From assembly GCA_002964805.2 (NCBI GenBank), contig PUDQ02000003.1, forward strand, positions 2,852,001 through 2,916,000: 64,000 bases of DNA, in the 5' to 3' direction. Source of the DNA: Trametes villosa (taxonomy: Eukaryota > Basidiomycota > Agaricomycetes > Polyporales > Polyporaceae). The first letter of the stretch is position 1. Each line of letters begins with the position of its first letter. Position numbers and translations under genes: made by a program. Shown piece after piece: positions 9,531 to 20,669 of this stretch. The notes under the pieces were generated by a model, which saw nothing but the letters and a program-made list of their open reading frames with translations, was not told where the DNA came from and ran no database searches.

Positions 9531-12500
9531 ATCGGGTGCGCGCAAAGGCTACGACGCCGACACCCGCTGGTTTACGCACGGACATCCCCTCCCCGTCTAT
9601 CTATGATTCGGTCTCCTCATGTACATTCACTATACCTGAAATAGACACGACCAGTTCGCACTTCCGCATCAGTGTGAACCTCAAAGGGAGACACCGTAAC
9701 GTAAACGCAGTAGCCATGATAGATTCCGGAGCCACGGGCCTATTCATCCATCAACGCTTCATCGATCAGCATCACGTTCTGACCCACCCCCTCGCGCGAG
9801 CCATCCCCCTTCACAACATCGACGGATCACGCAACCGAGCCGGGAGCATTACCCACTTCGCACGTCTGGAGCTAGGCCTCGGGTCGCATAACGAACGCAC
9901 CGAGTTCCTGGTCACGGACATTGGTCCTGAGGACATCATCCTCGGACTTCCCTGGCTTCGAAAGATCAATCCGCAGATAGATTGGACAAATGGGAAGGTT
10001 GAGGTTGAAACGGACGGTCGGTCGGCGACCCCCGTAGAGGACCTCCCTCCGTTTGAGAAGATCTCGGCCAATCGGCGCCTGAGAAGGCAATGGCAGAAGC
10101 TCGGAGTCCTGGAGGAAGCCACTGAGGAACTCTGGTGTGCTGCCGGGTTCACTTACTCCACCGAGCTCGCCGCCGAGGCCCACCGCGCTAAGCCCGCGAA
10201 GACGTTCGAAGAGATGGTACCGGAGGAGTATCGCCAATACTCCAAAGTCTTCTCGGAGCAGGAGTCTGAAAGACTACCTGAGCACAAGCCGTACGATCAC
10301 ACCATCGATCTGAAACCTGACGCTCCCGAGACCCTCCGGTCCAAGGTGTATCCGATGCCGGTCAATGAGCAGGCCGAGCTGGATGCCTTCCTCGAAGAAA
10401 ACCTTCGCAAAGGCTACATCACCCCGTCCAAGTCCCCCATGGCTTCCCCCGTCTTCTTCGTCAAGAAGAAGGACGGCAAGCTCCGCATGGTCCAAGACTA
10501 CCGAAAGCTGAACGACATCACCGTGAAGAACCGCTATCCGTTACCCCTCGCATCCGACATCATCAATCGCCTCCGCCAATCTAAGTACTTCACCAAGTTC
10601 GACGTTCGTTGGGGCTACAACAACGTACGGATCAAGGAAGGCGACGAATGGAAAGCGGCCTTCACTACCAACCGGGGCCTGTTCGAACCCCGTGTGATGT
10701 TCTTTGGACTGACCAACTCGCCTGCGACGTTCCAGGCCCTGATGAATTCCATCTTCGGGGATCTGATCGCAGCCGGGAAGGTAGCGGTGTACTTGGACGA
10801 CATCCTGATCTTTAGCGCCACGCTTGACGAGCACCGCAGGGTCACCCACGAGGTACTGCGGCGACTCCAAGCCCACGATCTGTTCCTCCGGCCGGAGAAG
10901 TGCGAGTTTGACCAAACGGAGATCGAGTACCTAGGACTCGTGATTCGGCAAGGCGAAGTCAGCATGGACCCCGTCAAAATCCAGGCAGTACGCGATTGGC
11001 CCCACCCCCGCAACCTCCGCGAAGTCCGAGGCTTCATCGGCTTCGCCAACTTCTACCGTCGCTTTATCAAGGACTTCGCCAAGATCACTCGCCCCCTTCA
11101 CGACCTCACTAAGAAGGATGCCCCCTGGGAATGGGGTCTTCGGCAGCGCACCGCCTTCGACAAGCTCAAGGAAGCCTTCACCACCGAACCGGTGTTGGTG
11201 ACCTGGGAGCCTGAGCGGCCAACCCGGGTAGAAGTGGACGCCTCCGGATACGCGACCGGCGGGGTTCTGCTACAGAAGCTGGAAGACGGGCTGTGGCATC
11301 CCGTGGCGTTTCGGTCTGAATCTATGACCGAGGCGGAGCGGAACTATGAGATCTACGATCGCGAACTCATGGCCATTGTGCGAGCATTAGAGGACTGGCG
11401 CCACTTCCTGGAAGGATTACCCGAACCCTTCGAAATCATCACCAATCATCGCAACCTCGAACACTGGAAGACCGCCCAGAACCTTACCCGACGACAGGCC
11501 CGCTGGGCGCTCTGGCTCTCTCGCTTCGATTTCACGCTCACACATAAGCCGGGCACGGCCAACACGCAGGCCGACCCCCTGTCTCGGATCTCGGAGCTCC
11601 AAGTCAGTGATGCCGAAGACAACCGGGATCAGATCGTGCTCAAACCCGAGCGCTTTGTGGCCATTGCTGCTGCGGCGCTCCGGGTAGAGAACCCGCTGGA
11701 TGGAAGGATCAGGGAGAGCAGTAGGAGGGAGGCGGAAGTCCTGAAGGGTTTGGAAGCCCTACGGAAGGACGGGCCGCGGAAGTTGACGGATGGGACGTGG
11801 GAATGGGAAGAGGAGGGTGGGCTGGTGTACTACCGTGGTCGGTTGTACATCCCGCCCGAGGAAGGACTTAGGGAGGCCATCGTCCGGCAATGCCACGATG
11901 CGCCTACGGCTGGACACCCGGGCAAGCACGGGACACTGGAGTTGGTGAGCCGGCTATACTGGTGGCCGGGGATTAGCGGGTTTGTCGAGAAGTACGTCCT
12001 TGGGTGTGACCGGTGCCAGCGCTACAAGGCCGCCGCACACCCCCACGCGACGCTTCAGCCCCACGAAGTACCCGAAGGACCGTGGGTCGTCATGGGCGTG
12101 GACCTCATCACGGGCCTACCCTCGTCGAAAGGGTTCAACGCCATCGCCACGTACGTCGACCTGTACAGTAAGCAAGTCCACCTGGTAGCCACCACCGACA
12201 CTGTCACCGCCGAAGGGATAGGCGAACTGCACTATCAAACCATCTTCCGGCTTCACGGCATCCCCCAGAAGATCGTGTCGGACCGAGGACCCCAGTTTGC
12301 CGCACGAGTCACCAGGGCCCTGTACAAGCGCCTTGGCATCGAAAGCGGTCTCACCACGGCGTACCACCCTATGGCAAATGGGCAGACGGAGCGAGCCAAT
12401 CAGGAGGTCGAGCAATACCTCCGGATTTACTGCGACAAGCGACAGGACGACTGGGCTGACCTACTTCCCACGGCGGAGTTCGTACTCAACTCTCGGGTAC

Positions 12501-12916
12501 AGACGGCGCATGGACAGACCCCATTCGAAGTCCTATACGGCTACCGACCGGACTTCACCATCCCGGCAGGACGCCCCACGCAGATCCCATCACTCGACGC
12601 TCGGCTCACCAAGCTCCGGGAAGCACGGAAGGAGGCGGAAGCGGCACTGCGCATGAGTAAAGAGCGCATGAAGCAAGCTTACGAAGACGGCAAGCGGAAA
12701 GCTCACACGTTCAAGGTCGGCGACCGGGTCTGGCTCACGGCCAAGAACATCCACATCCATCAAGCCACGCCTAAGCTAGGACCTCGGCAGCTCGGTCCGT
12801 TCGAAGTCACGAACGGATCGGAGACCTCGACTATCGCTTGGCCCTTCCCCCCGCCCTCAAGCTTCACGACGTGTTCCACGTTGACCGCCTATCCCCATGG
12901 AGGGGGAACGAGGTGA
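9527..12916 (+). CDS. pol: Pol polyprotein: protease, reverse transcriptase, RNase H, integrase (C-terminus frameshifted)
   Basis: The pol frame is -1 relative to gag and is open from 9239 to 12916, with new coding beginning where gag stops. Domains in order: aspartic protease (IDSGATGLF near 9720, ILGLPWL near 9940), reverse transcriptase (MVQDYRKLN near 10490, AVYLDDILIF near 10780), RNase H (VEVDASGYATGG near 11230), integrase zinc finger (the HDAPTAGHPG and CDRCQRYK segments near 11890-12030) and DDE core (GVDLITGLPSS near 12090, SDRGPQF, YHPMANGQTER). The RNase H motif normally read as [T/S]DH is TNH at about 11442-11450, losing a catalytic Asp. At 12806-12812 one base is missing relative to the expected frame, so this product ends in about 35 unrelated residues at 12916. 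Confidence 0.9.
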   Translation, partial: LDRVRAKATTPTPAGLRTDIPSPSIYDSVSSCTFTIPEIDTTSSHFRISVNLKGRHRNVNAVAMIDSGATGLFIHQRFIDQHHVLTHPLARAIPLHNIDGSRNRAGSITHFARLELGLGSHNERTEFLVTDIGPEDIILGLPWLRKINPQIDWTNGKVEVETDGRSATPVEDLPPFEKISANRRLRRQWQKLGVLEEATEELWCAAGFTYSTELAAEAHRAKPAKTFEEMVPEEYRQYSKVFSEQESERLPEHKPYDHTIDLKPDAPETLRSKVYPMPVNEQAELDAFLEENLRKGYITPSKSPMASPVFFVKKKDGKLRMVQDYRKLNDITVKNRYPLPLASDIINRLRQSKYFTKFDVRWGYNNVRIKEGDEWKAAFTTNRGLFEPRVMFFGLTNSPATFQALMNSIFGDLIAAGKVAVYLDDILIFSATLDEHRRVTHEVLRRLQAHDLFLRPEKCEFDQTEIEYLGLVIRQGEVSMDPVKIQAVRDWPHPRNLREVRGFIGFANFYRRFIKDFAKITRPLHDLTKKDAPWEWGLRQRTAFDKLKEAFTTEPVLVTWEPERPTRVEVDASGYATGGVLLQKLEDGLWHPVAFRSESMTEAERNYEIYDRELMAIVRALEDWRHFLEGLPEPFEIITNHRNLEHWKTAQNLTRRQARWALWLSRFDFTLTHKPGTANTQADPLSRISELQVSDAEDNRDQIVLKPERFVAIAAAALRVENPLDGRIRESSRREAEVLKGLEALRKDGPRKLTDGTWEWEEEGGLVYYRGRLYIPPEEGLREAIVRQCHDAPTAGHPGKHGTLELVSRLYWWPGISGFVEKYVLGCDRCQRYKAAAHPHATLQPHEVPEGPWVVMGVDLITGLPSSKGFNAIATYVDLYSKQVHLVATTDTVTAEGIGELHYQTIFRLHGIPQKIVSDRGPQFAARVTRALYKRLGIESGLTTAYHPMANGQTERANQEVEQYLRIYCDKRQDDWADLLPTAEFVLNSRVQTAHGQTPFEVLYGYRPDFTIPAGRPTQIPSLDARLTKLREARKEAEAALRMSKERMKQAYEDGKRKAHTFKVGDRVWLTAKNIHIHQATPKLGPRQLGPFEVTNGSETSTIAWPFPPPSSFTTCSTLTAYPHGGGTR

Positions 12917-13275
12917 ACGGACGCTTACCACCGCCACCCGAACCCGTGGAAGTGGAAGGAGAAGAAGAATACGAAGTCGATCGGATCCTGGATAGCCGCC
13001 GCTACCGTAACCAGCTACAATACCTCGTGCGCTGGAAGGGGTACGGCGAGGGCGAGGACAGCTGGGAACCGGCATCAAACCTGACCAACGCACCGGAAAA
13101 GGTAGCCGAGTTCCACAAGCGCGCGCCCAGCGCACCTCGAAAGATCCAGGCCGTCGACTTCAAGAACCTTCCATGGCAGCCGCGGGTGACCTTCACCGAC
13201 GCTGCGCCTCCGGACCGCGACTGGGAGGGCGGACGCTTCCCGGGCCGTGGGTCCATCAGGGACGATGGACAGTAG
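12811..13275 (+). pseudogene. out-of-frame integrase tail and chromodomain of the gypsy element
   Basis: From 12811 the family-like sequence continues one frame back: integrase C-terminal segment (HDVFHVDRLSPWRGNE), an acidic linker, then a chromodomain at about 12969-13130 (YEVDRILDSRR, LVRWKGYGEGEDSWEP, NL). It has no own start and would need ribosomal frameshifting or the intact frame to be made. Chromodomains of such elements direct integration to heterochromatin. Confidence 0.8.
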
Positions 13276-13283
13276 AGGGGGGG
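13274..13283 (+). promoter_or_regulatory. polypurine tract of the gypsy element
   Basis: AGAGGGGGGG lies 3 nt before the 3' LTR, the normal place for plus-strand priming. Confidence 0.75.
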
Positions 13284-13286
13284 TAA

Positions 13287-13742
13287 TGTCGTGGAGACGA
13301 CTAGACGCCCTGTATTTTTCCATATTTTTCCGCATTTTTCCTGCTTTTCTACGGCCATTCTACGGTACTTAGCACGCACGGGACTTAGAGTTAGAGTAGA
13401 TAGATCACGTGACTCATCACCTGACCCCTACCTGCAGGTTGAGTGCATTGTGCGCACAGACCACCTCTACGTTTGTACCTGTTTGGCTCCCCTTGCTTAG
13501 TATATAAGGACCCCCTGTAGCGACCCTAGCCCTCATCTTGACCTCTTGGTCTTTGGGCTAGGTAAGCCTTGTTTTGTATTCGCTCTTATGTTCTGAATGT
13601 TAACTTGGTCTTTGGGCTAGATTCGTCGTGAGAACCTAAGCTCAGGTGTTGAGAGACCTTCGTCCTCCACCCCAGGGTTAGATCGTGTTAGTTTTCTTAG
13701 TTGTGTGCAGTACCTCGTCGTGCCGGGCCTAGCTCCGCGACA
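13287..13742 (+). repeat. 3' LTR of the gypsy element
   Basis: Same length as the 5' LTR with no difference noticed on reading; followed by the CTTTC duplication. Confidence 0.93.
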
Positions 13743-13747
13743 CTTTC
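13743..13747. repeat. target site duplication CTTTC, right copy
   Basis: Matches 7108-7112. Confidence 0.85.
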
Positions 13748-14345
13748 CCTTACTAAACCAAAGAAATTTCCAATTGAAGTTCTGATGGGATTTGTCTACT
13801 ATCCCTTGAACTAATGTCAATACTAAACTTAGCGCTAGCAGGATGGTTTGGGAGATGAATATATCAGCAAACTAACATAGAAGTGCTCTAAGTACCCAAT
13901 GTACAGTTTTTCTGTGCAAATTGCTCAGATGCTTGATATGCATAGCAAATGCCTTTTGGATGGAATATATGCTTCTAGAATTCATATTAAAATGACATGC
14001 TAGCTCAAAATAATACTGGTTTTTCTACCTATATATCTTCCTGCTGAGGTGTGAAGTCCCCTTAACATATGAAAGCACATCAAAGTTCTTCAAACATTGA
14101 CACCATATACCAATGCACAACAATAGCCCTTGAGTGAATATTGTACTGAGGGGGCTATGTGAGCACTCTTGATATATGACAAAAATATGTGCATTTTCTC
14201 ATCAATCAGACAAGTCAGTATTGGCCCTCCTCTTACCCCAAGTTGCAGACTAGGAAGGGGTAGCAAGACAGTTTCCCTGGGGTGTGCTGCGTTGTGATGG
14301 TGTTGCTTGGTGCACAACTCGGAGGTTGCAGGTGTCTTGCAAGCC

Positions 14346-14467
14346 TGTTAGGGCTGTGCGGGCTTTTAAGTCCAAAACCGGTCAGAGTTAACAGCTCCGA
14401 AGCACGGGAAAGTGGAGCTCCAAACTCCAAAGGTGCGGAAAAGCAGACCTGGGGTTTCAGAGGTTAC
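14346..14467 (+). repeat. truncated copy of the TGTTAGGGCTG repeat
   Basis: About 120 bp matching the first part of 14563-15199 (TGTTAGGGCTGTGCGGGC, then CCGGT and AACTCCAAAGG blocks), after which the similarity ends. Confidence 0.65.
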
Positions 14468-14562
14468 ACATCAATATCCTCACAATGTGGAGAGGAGAAG
14501 TGCCTTCCTAACGGTATATGACACATACTATTTGAAGCAGAACTGGAGGAGCAGTGGCCAAA

Positions 14563-15199
14563 TGTTAGGGCTGTGCGGGCTTTAAGTCCGGAACCGGTTG
14601 GAGTTGACAGCTCCAAAGCGCGGGAAAGTGGAGATCCGAACTCCAAAGGCATGGGAAAGCGGACCTGGGCTTTGGAGGTCGGACTTGTCGGACATAGCAA
14701 AGCGGAGGTCCGAATGGAGTCACACATAAGGGAGGACTTCAGTGAAGCTATTAGCAATGGCAGAGACCCTTGCCACTTGTCCCCAGATTTTGGAGGTGGA
14801 CAGGTCCAATGCTGAAATGTCAGGCTTACTGGACTAGGAAGGTCGGAGCTACAGAATGACGAGCAGAGGAAGCGAAGGAGAGTAGAATGAGTGTATAGAG
14901 GAATGGGGAGGTGTAACGAGATGGGTAACGAGATATCCAAATTGAGTAGCTACAACGTACCAGCTATGTATATATAGACTACGGGCTAATTTTTATGCCA
15001 CAACAATAAGAATGGACTAAAGACAATAAGGCTATTGTTCTAATCAGAATATAAGTGGAAAAGCGGAGTAAGTAAGTCCAAAAGTCAGACGAGCGGAGTT
15101 AAGTCTGATAAGTGCGGACTTAGCAGACCAAAAGTGATGTAAAAGTGGTGTAAAGTGGAGTTGAGTCTGCAGGTGTCAGAGGTTGCACGGGGTGTAACA
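14563..15199 (+). repeat. solo-LTR-like repeat, forward copy
   Basis: 637 bp beginning TGTTAGGGCTG and ending GGGTGTAACA, so it has the TG..CA ends and short inverted TGTTA/TAACA termini of an LTR. It contains a TATATATAG motif near 14970 and, in its last third, repeated AAAAGCGGA-like words. No matching 5-bp target duplication is seen. Confidence 0.6.
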
Positions 15200-16520
15200 A
15201 AGCCATACTATAAGACTGTCAGCCATAACCAGTCTTTAGGATTATCTGCTTGGGCTGAATAACACATCGGGGAGTCTATGGTGCGAGGCCTCTAGTCACC
15301 ACTACTTTTGTACAAGGCTATCAGACCCTTCAAACTTTGACCAAATCCTTATTATTTTGGTCAATTGACTCCTTTTCAATGTAGGAACAAAGTGATTTCT
15401 CTAATTCCTAAAACTGAAGGAGTTATTATTTCTGGGGTCCGCTGATTTTGCCAGTTATGGAAACAACCTTCCTAATATGGAAGGTGTCTACCATTTATGG
15501 CAGTTAAGTGCGTGTTCGCTCAATGGATGTTGACTCACTCACCATGCTTTCAATCTCTACATACCGCAGATTTGAATACATTTGAGTCTGATTTATATGT
15601 CATGTGCATTGGCTACCCCTCTCACTCATAATACATACCAAATATCCAGTTCGTAGGGCCTCCCACAGGTTGACCTTTAGGTGCCAACCCTAGGCTAGGG
15701 TTAGTGCTAGTCCTCGAGTGATTTTACCACTATACAACTTTGGTGGTGACTAAGCACCCTGCACCATAGGAGTGTCTATATTATCCTCAAACCACCAGTT
15801 GGTGCAGCCAGCCTAGGATATTCAAACCCTGCAGAGAAGCTCACATCATCCCAGTATCTCAGTAATCTTCCTGTGTGGTAATTTTGAGCAGGGAGTGTGG
15901 ATACTCCCTGTGACCTAGATAGTATAAAAGGAAAGCATTGCTTCACAGGAAGAAGCCATAGGAGTGGGCAAGCAGGGGACCCAGCAGGGTCCAGCACTGG
16001 TAGGACCAGAAGGGTGGAAATGCAAAGGACAGCAAGCCCGCAGACTGTGAATTACTTGAGGGTAAGGATACATCTAAGGGGCAGTGGACATATCGGGACT
16101 CCAAAGGATAGGAAGCACAGGATTGTCATCCATTAGCAGGACACATTGTGCATATGGTCGCTCAATGTGGCAGGTGCATGTAAGCACCCACCACCTACTC
16201 GCCTCACCACGGGCAGGGCACTTGAACAGGTGCAAGGAAATGCGCGTGAAAAAAAATCCCTGCAGCAATCCTGGCAGAATGATTTCATTGAGTGGGATAG
16301 AGGACAAATTATGATGCCTTTCTGTGAACATTCACCGAAATGACACTGAAAGCATGCCTTTCTATGTTAGCCTAGCCTTTCAGGGAGCAGGAAAGGCATC
16401 CTTTCCTGATTGCTCCTAAAAGTGACTGGAAATTCACCAGATTTCCTTCCTTTCTGATGCAGCAATATCTCGGAAGAAGCAACACGATAGGATTGCTGCA
16501 GGGTGCATTTGGGGCACATT

Positions 16521-16716
16521 TGTTACACCCTGCTTGACCTCCGACACCTGCGGACTCAACCCCGCTTTGGTCCGCTTTTGGTCCACTTTTACTCTGCTTT
16601 TGGTCCGCTAAGTCCGCACTTATTGCACTTAACTTTGCTTGTCCTACGTTTTGGGCTTACTTACTCCGCTTTTCCGCTTCCATTCCGATTGGAACAATAG
16701 TCTTATTGTCTTTGCC

Positions 16717-16756
<40 letters not shown>

Positions 16757-17180
16757 CTGGTATGTTGTAGCTATTCAGTTCGGATATCTTGTTTTCTCGT
16801 TGACTCGTTACCCATCTCATTACACCATCCCATTCACCTATACACTTGTTCTAGTACTCCTCTCCGCTTCCACCACTCATTGTCTGGTAGCTCCGACCTT
16901 CTTAGTCCGATAAGTCAGACATTCCAGTGTTGGACCTCCGAACATTGGACCTGTCCACCTCCAAAATCTAAGAACAAGTGGCAAGGGTCTCTGAGCTTTG
17001 CTGAAGTCCTCTCTTGTGTGGGCCTCCATTCGGACCTCCACTCTGCTACGTCCAACAAGTCCAGCCTCCAAAGCCCAGGCCCGCTTTCCCGCACCTTTGG
17101 AGTTTGGAGCTCCACTTTCCCGTCCTTCGGAGCTGTCAACTCTGACTGGTTCCGGACTTTAAGCTGACACAGTCCTAACA
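16521..17180 (-). repeat. solo-LTR-like repeat, inverted copy
   Basis: The reverse complement follows 14563-15199 along its whole length (blocks such as CAGCTCCGAAG, AACTCCAAAGGTGCGGGAAAG, and the GGTGTAACA end). The copies differ by scattered changes and an expanded AT microsatellite. Flanks ACATT and GCATT could be a decayed target duplication. Confidence 0.6.
16720..16755. repeat. (AT)18 microsatellite
   Basis: Uninterrupted TA/AT dinucleotides inside the inverted LTR-like copy, at the place of the short TATATATA tract in the forward copy. Confidence 0.9.
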
Positions 17181-17831
17181 GCATTTCCTTGTGCCCGTTT
17201 AAGTGCCCTGCCTGAAGTGCCTACAGAATCTAACATTATCACTCTCAGATATCCGCAGAAAGCCTGGGCCCAAATCAATTTATACCTACTCTAAATATAG
17301 TACACAATCTGTCTTCTGAGTTTGAGGGCAGATGCTGCTGTGGTAGGCAGGGGATAATTGACTTACTAGCATGATAAGCCGGAGCTCTGGCAAGTGGGCA
17401 CTTAAATATGATGTCTCCAGTGTCTTAATATGCTTTCACTTCAAAGATTAACTTCCAGGGAGAAGATTACTCAGAATAACTGAAGGCACTAATGAAATTG
17501 CATTGTATTTCGTAGCTATTTGAGCTTTCGAATGATATAACTCCAGTAAAAACTGCACTGCACACAAGATATTCACCTTGTCTCACTTAGTGCCTGCCTG
17601 AACTGCTGGCTTTGCCCGGATACAGTGTTATGATCACATTAGTCAGAGTCGGTGAGCCTGTGGTTTTCTCAGACTGGCAAGATAGTAAGAGTCGGAAGAA
17701 TCACCTACTAAGCTTGTATATACTCCCTTATGCTACATCATTATCTTTAATGAATAAATGTCAAGGAAATATGGTGTGTAGCAAGTAGTAAAATGGCAGT
17801 CAAACACAGGAAAAGATATCTGTACTTCTGA

Positions 17832-18356
17832 CTATAGTTTAGCTGCGGGTGCAAACAACTTGGTAAGACCAGTTCTTGTTTCCGATCCTATGGCTGTACT
17901 CTTCCGCGTATGGCGATCCACAAAAACGTGAGTATAGCCGCCGACGGCACTGGGCACGTGACTTCCCTCCTCGAAGACGGCCACTTCGTAGGTGACGGAA
18001 GAGGAACCTAGTTTGGTAACGCGTAGACCGAGGTCGAGTACGACGGGGAATGAGACGGGGGAGAAGAAGTGGCAGAACGAAGATACGACGAGGCCGATGA
18101 GAGGGGAATGCACAGGGTCGAGGTCGGCGTGCTTGATGAGGTACGTGTTGACCACGGAGTCGAAGAGGTGGTAGTAGACGGAGTTATTGACGTGGGAGTA
18201 TTGGTCGTTGTCGATCCTGCGCGAGTGTGTAGAGCATGCGAATGGGATGGCGACAGACGGCACTCACCAGCGCGTACGGTAGGACAGGAAATACGGATAG
18301 ACCCCCCGCTCTCTCCTTCGCAGGGCCTTCGGATCGGACTCTGAGCCTTCTGGCAT
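17832..18356 (-). CDS. acyl-CoA thioesterase, 4HBT (hot-dog) family
   Basis: Two exons (18356-18268 and 18216-17832) give 157 residues. The join restores the family motif YRTRWIDNDQYSHVNNSVYY (residues about 26-45), whose Asp and the HVNN block form the 4-hydroxybenzoyl-CoA thioesterase active site. The rest is a single hot-dog fold (FDSVVNTYLI, then a LGLRVTKLGSSSVTYEVAVF strand pair and GGYTHVFVDR). Length and motif fit small fungal cytosolic or mitochondrial thioesterases that hydrolyse acyl-CoA; the substrate cannot be told from sequence. No clear targeting peptide is seen. It is divergent from the ECM11-like gene with about 270 bp between the starts, suggesting a shared promoter region. 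Confidence 0.85.
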
Positions 18357-18630
18357 CGTCCTGAAGGAGGAGTAAGTAACGGCCCTAGCATGTGTGGGAG
18401 GGCGCATACAACCTCGGCCGCGAATGGTGGTAGATGTGCGAGGAGGAGGAGAAGCTCGAGTTCGCCGGTCACCTCTTACCCCGCATTGAGACCGGGTCAG
18501 TCGGCCCGACGCATACTAGCGCTCAAGCGCTCAAGTCGCGCGTGCTTTCGGGCGCTTACAGATCGCGTCTCTCTTTCCTCGACCACCACCTTCCCTCTCG
18601 TCCACGGCGAAGAACCGACTCTAGCCGACA

Positions 18631-20249
18631 ATGAGTGCACGAGCTCCCTTTGTCCCCCAGCGTCCTGCTTCTCGTACCGCCGACACCAAATCTAACGCGC
18701 AGGCAAAGTCTCCTCCGCCCGAGCACTTTCGTTCCAACGGTCTGCTCGATCCTCCTCCTGGCCTTCCTGGTGACTCTGGGGCCTCCGCTGAGCACTTTCT
18801 ACGCGGCGCAACTAACACGGAATCTTCTGCTGCTCATGGATTTGCCTCCAAATTCAGGCCTCTCAACGTCGCCGGACTAGGGAAGAAAAAGAGTGACGCT
18901 GCTGCATCTGGTAAAGCACGCCAGTCTGTCGACAACTCTGCTCCGTCCTCGAAGGCGTTCTCTCCCGCTCAGCAGGCTCGTCTCGGCAACCAGCGGCCTG
19001 CCTCGCCGTTCTTCCAGTCTTCGGGTCCTGCTCCAGTGAACGCCTTCAAAGCCCCGGCTGCGCCCGCCCAGACGTCTGGTCACGGCGACGAGTTCAGCTC
19101 CAACAAGGCGCATACATCCACCCTCGCCAAGTCTCCCGCCTTCGACAGTCGCCCGGAGATGCAGGGCAGACCTATGCCCGGCCCGCCCCCTGAGCAGTCT
19201 CGTCTCTCGCACGGTCTTGACGGCTCCTACGGAAGTCTGCGCTCGCGCACTGCGTCTCAGCCCTCTCTTGCTAGCATACATGAAGTCGCTGAAGAAGAGG
19301 AGAACGCCAGCCCCTACAAAAGGGCGCCCAGCAACGGCTACGGCGAGTACAACACCTACGCGGACGACTCTGCGTTCTCCGACCCCGACGATGGTCCCTA
19401 CCAGCAGGGGCTCAGAAGGTCTTCGAAGCGTCCCGAACGCGCCGACGAGGACGAAGACGAATACGCGTACGGGACGGGCGCGAAGAGGTACAAGGCGGCT
19501 CCACAGGTGCGTGTCTCCTAGTCCTGCTCTTGCTTGCGACTATATGCGCGCAGAACGAAATTTCCGGCGCATACAACGGCCAGGGTATCCCGTCTCGCTA
19601 CCCGGGCGCCGACTTCGACCTCGCCGATCCCCTCGCACATAACGTCCCGCTCCTTGCCCCACCCGCGCACCTGCAACCCGAGCCAGTCAAAGGCATGGCC
19701 GACCAGTCCGACCCTCGCCAGGCTCTGTACCGGCTACTCGGCCAGGATCTCGACATCTTCGTCGAAGGCCACGCGGACGCGTACGAGCAAGCCAGGAAGA
19801 AGTGGGCGGAGTGCTCGGTCGAGGAGTGGACCAAGGGCGCGGACGGTACGTCCTCACTCGTTCTGACACGGCAGTACGCACATACGGTGCTCGTGACATA
19901 GACATGGCCGGAAGATTCGGGAAGATGTTGGACTTCGTACGTTCACCTCTCGTCTCCGCACGCTCGTCTATGTTTGCTGACCGCTTACGCCGGCTTCAGG
20001 TGAAAGACCACATGACGTGAGTACGGCCTCGAAAGTTGCTTCATCCTGACCTGGAGGGGTGTTGTACACAGGTCGAAGCTCGCTCTCTACGCGAACCTCC
20101 ACACAAGCATCGCCGAGCACAAAAAAGTACTCTCCGAGCGGGAGCAGACTTTGAAGGATGCGAGGGAGAGCCTCGTGCGGGAGGGCGGCGCGGTCGTCGG
20201 TGGTTCGCCGAAGCTTGGTGCGGTGGCCGGTGAGAAGCAGGACGACTAG
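18631..20249 (+). CDS. ECM11-like protein (meiotic, synaptonemal complex regulator family)
   Basis: Five exons (18631-19506, 19554-19845, 19902-19936, 20000-20016, 20072-20249) give 465 residues. The first 290 residues are low-complexity and Ser/Pro/Ala-rich with an acidic patch (ERADEDEDEYAYG), as in disordered chromosomal proteins. The C-terminal ~110 residues form a helical, charged region (KKWAECSVEEWTKGAD, RFGKMLDFVKDHM, SIAEHKKVLSEREQTLKDAR) that resembles the conserved C-terminal domain of Ecm11. In budding yeast Ecm11 works with Gmc2 in the central element of the synaptonemal complex; that role here is an inference. The small 35- and 17-nt exons are needed to keep the coiled-coil frame. 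No other domain is seen. Confidence 0.65.
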
Positions 20250-20669
20250 AGCCTGTGTGTACTTGTGCTGGTGCGAAATTGTGTGATGTACGTTATATGA
20301 CGACGCCGTTGTCCCCTCGGGCCGACGAATGTACTGCTCGCCGGGGGCTGTAGCCTGCCGGACTGTGTTCTCACTGCTGCTGCTCCACTACCCGGCCGAA
20401 AGCCATGCATGTTTCGCCTCATGTAGTGAAGTATTTAAGAATAGGATGGTATCCGGAAATCCCGGGTTTGATATGGAGGATGATGCTCGTCGGCCGCAGC
20501 CTCGCTCGCTTCGCCCGCACGGCTTCTGCCATAACCACCACGACCGAACGACCCGCTACTCTCCCTCTGCCCCCGATTGCTCTGTGTATGCTGTGATTCT
20601 TGCTGTTGACACACGCTCTGCGCTCCCTGCGAACTGCTCTTGGCTAACGGTTGACTGAGCCGCGCGAAG

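Larger units (their letters stand above)
7113..13742 (+). mobile_element. Ty3/gypsy LTR retrotransposon with chromodomain, self-primed type, young insertion
   Basis: The element has 456-bp LTRs at 7113-7568 and 13287-13742 (TGTCGTGG...GCGACA) that look identical on reading. They are flanked by the 5-bp direct repeat CTTTC. Order: 5' LTR, self-complementary primer site, leader, gag, pol (protease, reverse transcriptase, RNase H, integrase), chromodomain, polypurine tract, 3' LTR. Identical LTRs imply a recent insertion. Even so, the copy carries an RNase H substitution (Asp to Asn) and a one-base loss before the chromodomain, so it was either reverse-transcribed by proteins of another copy or damaged just after integration. 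Confidence 0.93.
13748..17831. other. AT-rich, gene-free repeat island
   Basis: About 4 kb with clearly lower GC than the rest of the window and no convincing gene. It holds the solo-LTR-like repeats listed below. The parts 13748-14345, 15200-16520 and 17181-17831 contain only short open frames without recognisable content. The first 80 bp may be the far side of the copia target into which the gypsy element inserted. Confidence 0.6.

Noticed and set aside
8406..9545. Long minus-strand open frame of 379 codons opposite gag
   Set aside because: It mirrors the gag frame in GC-rich DNA and has no motif.
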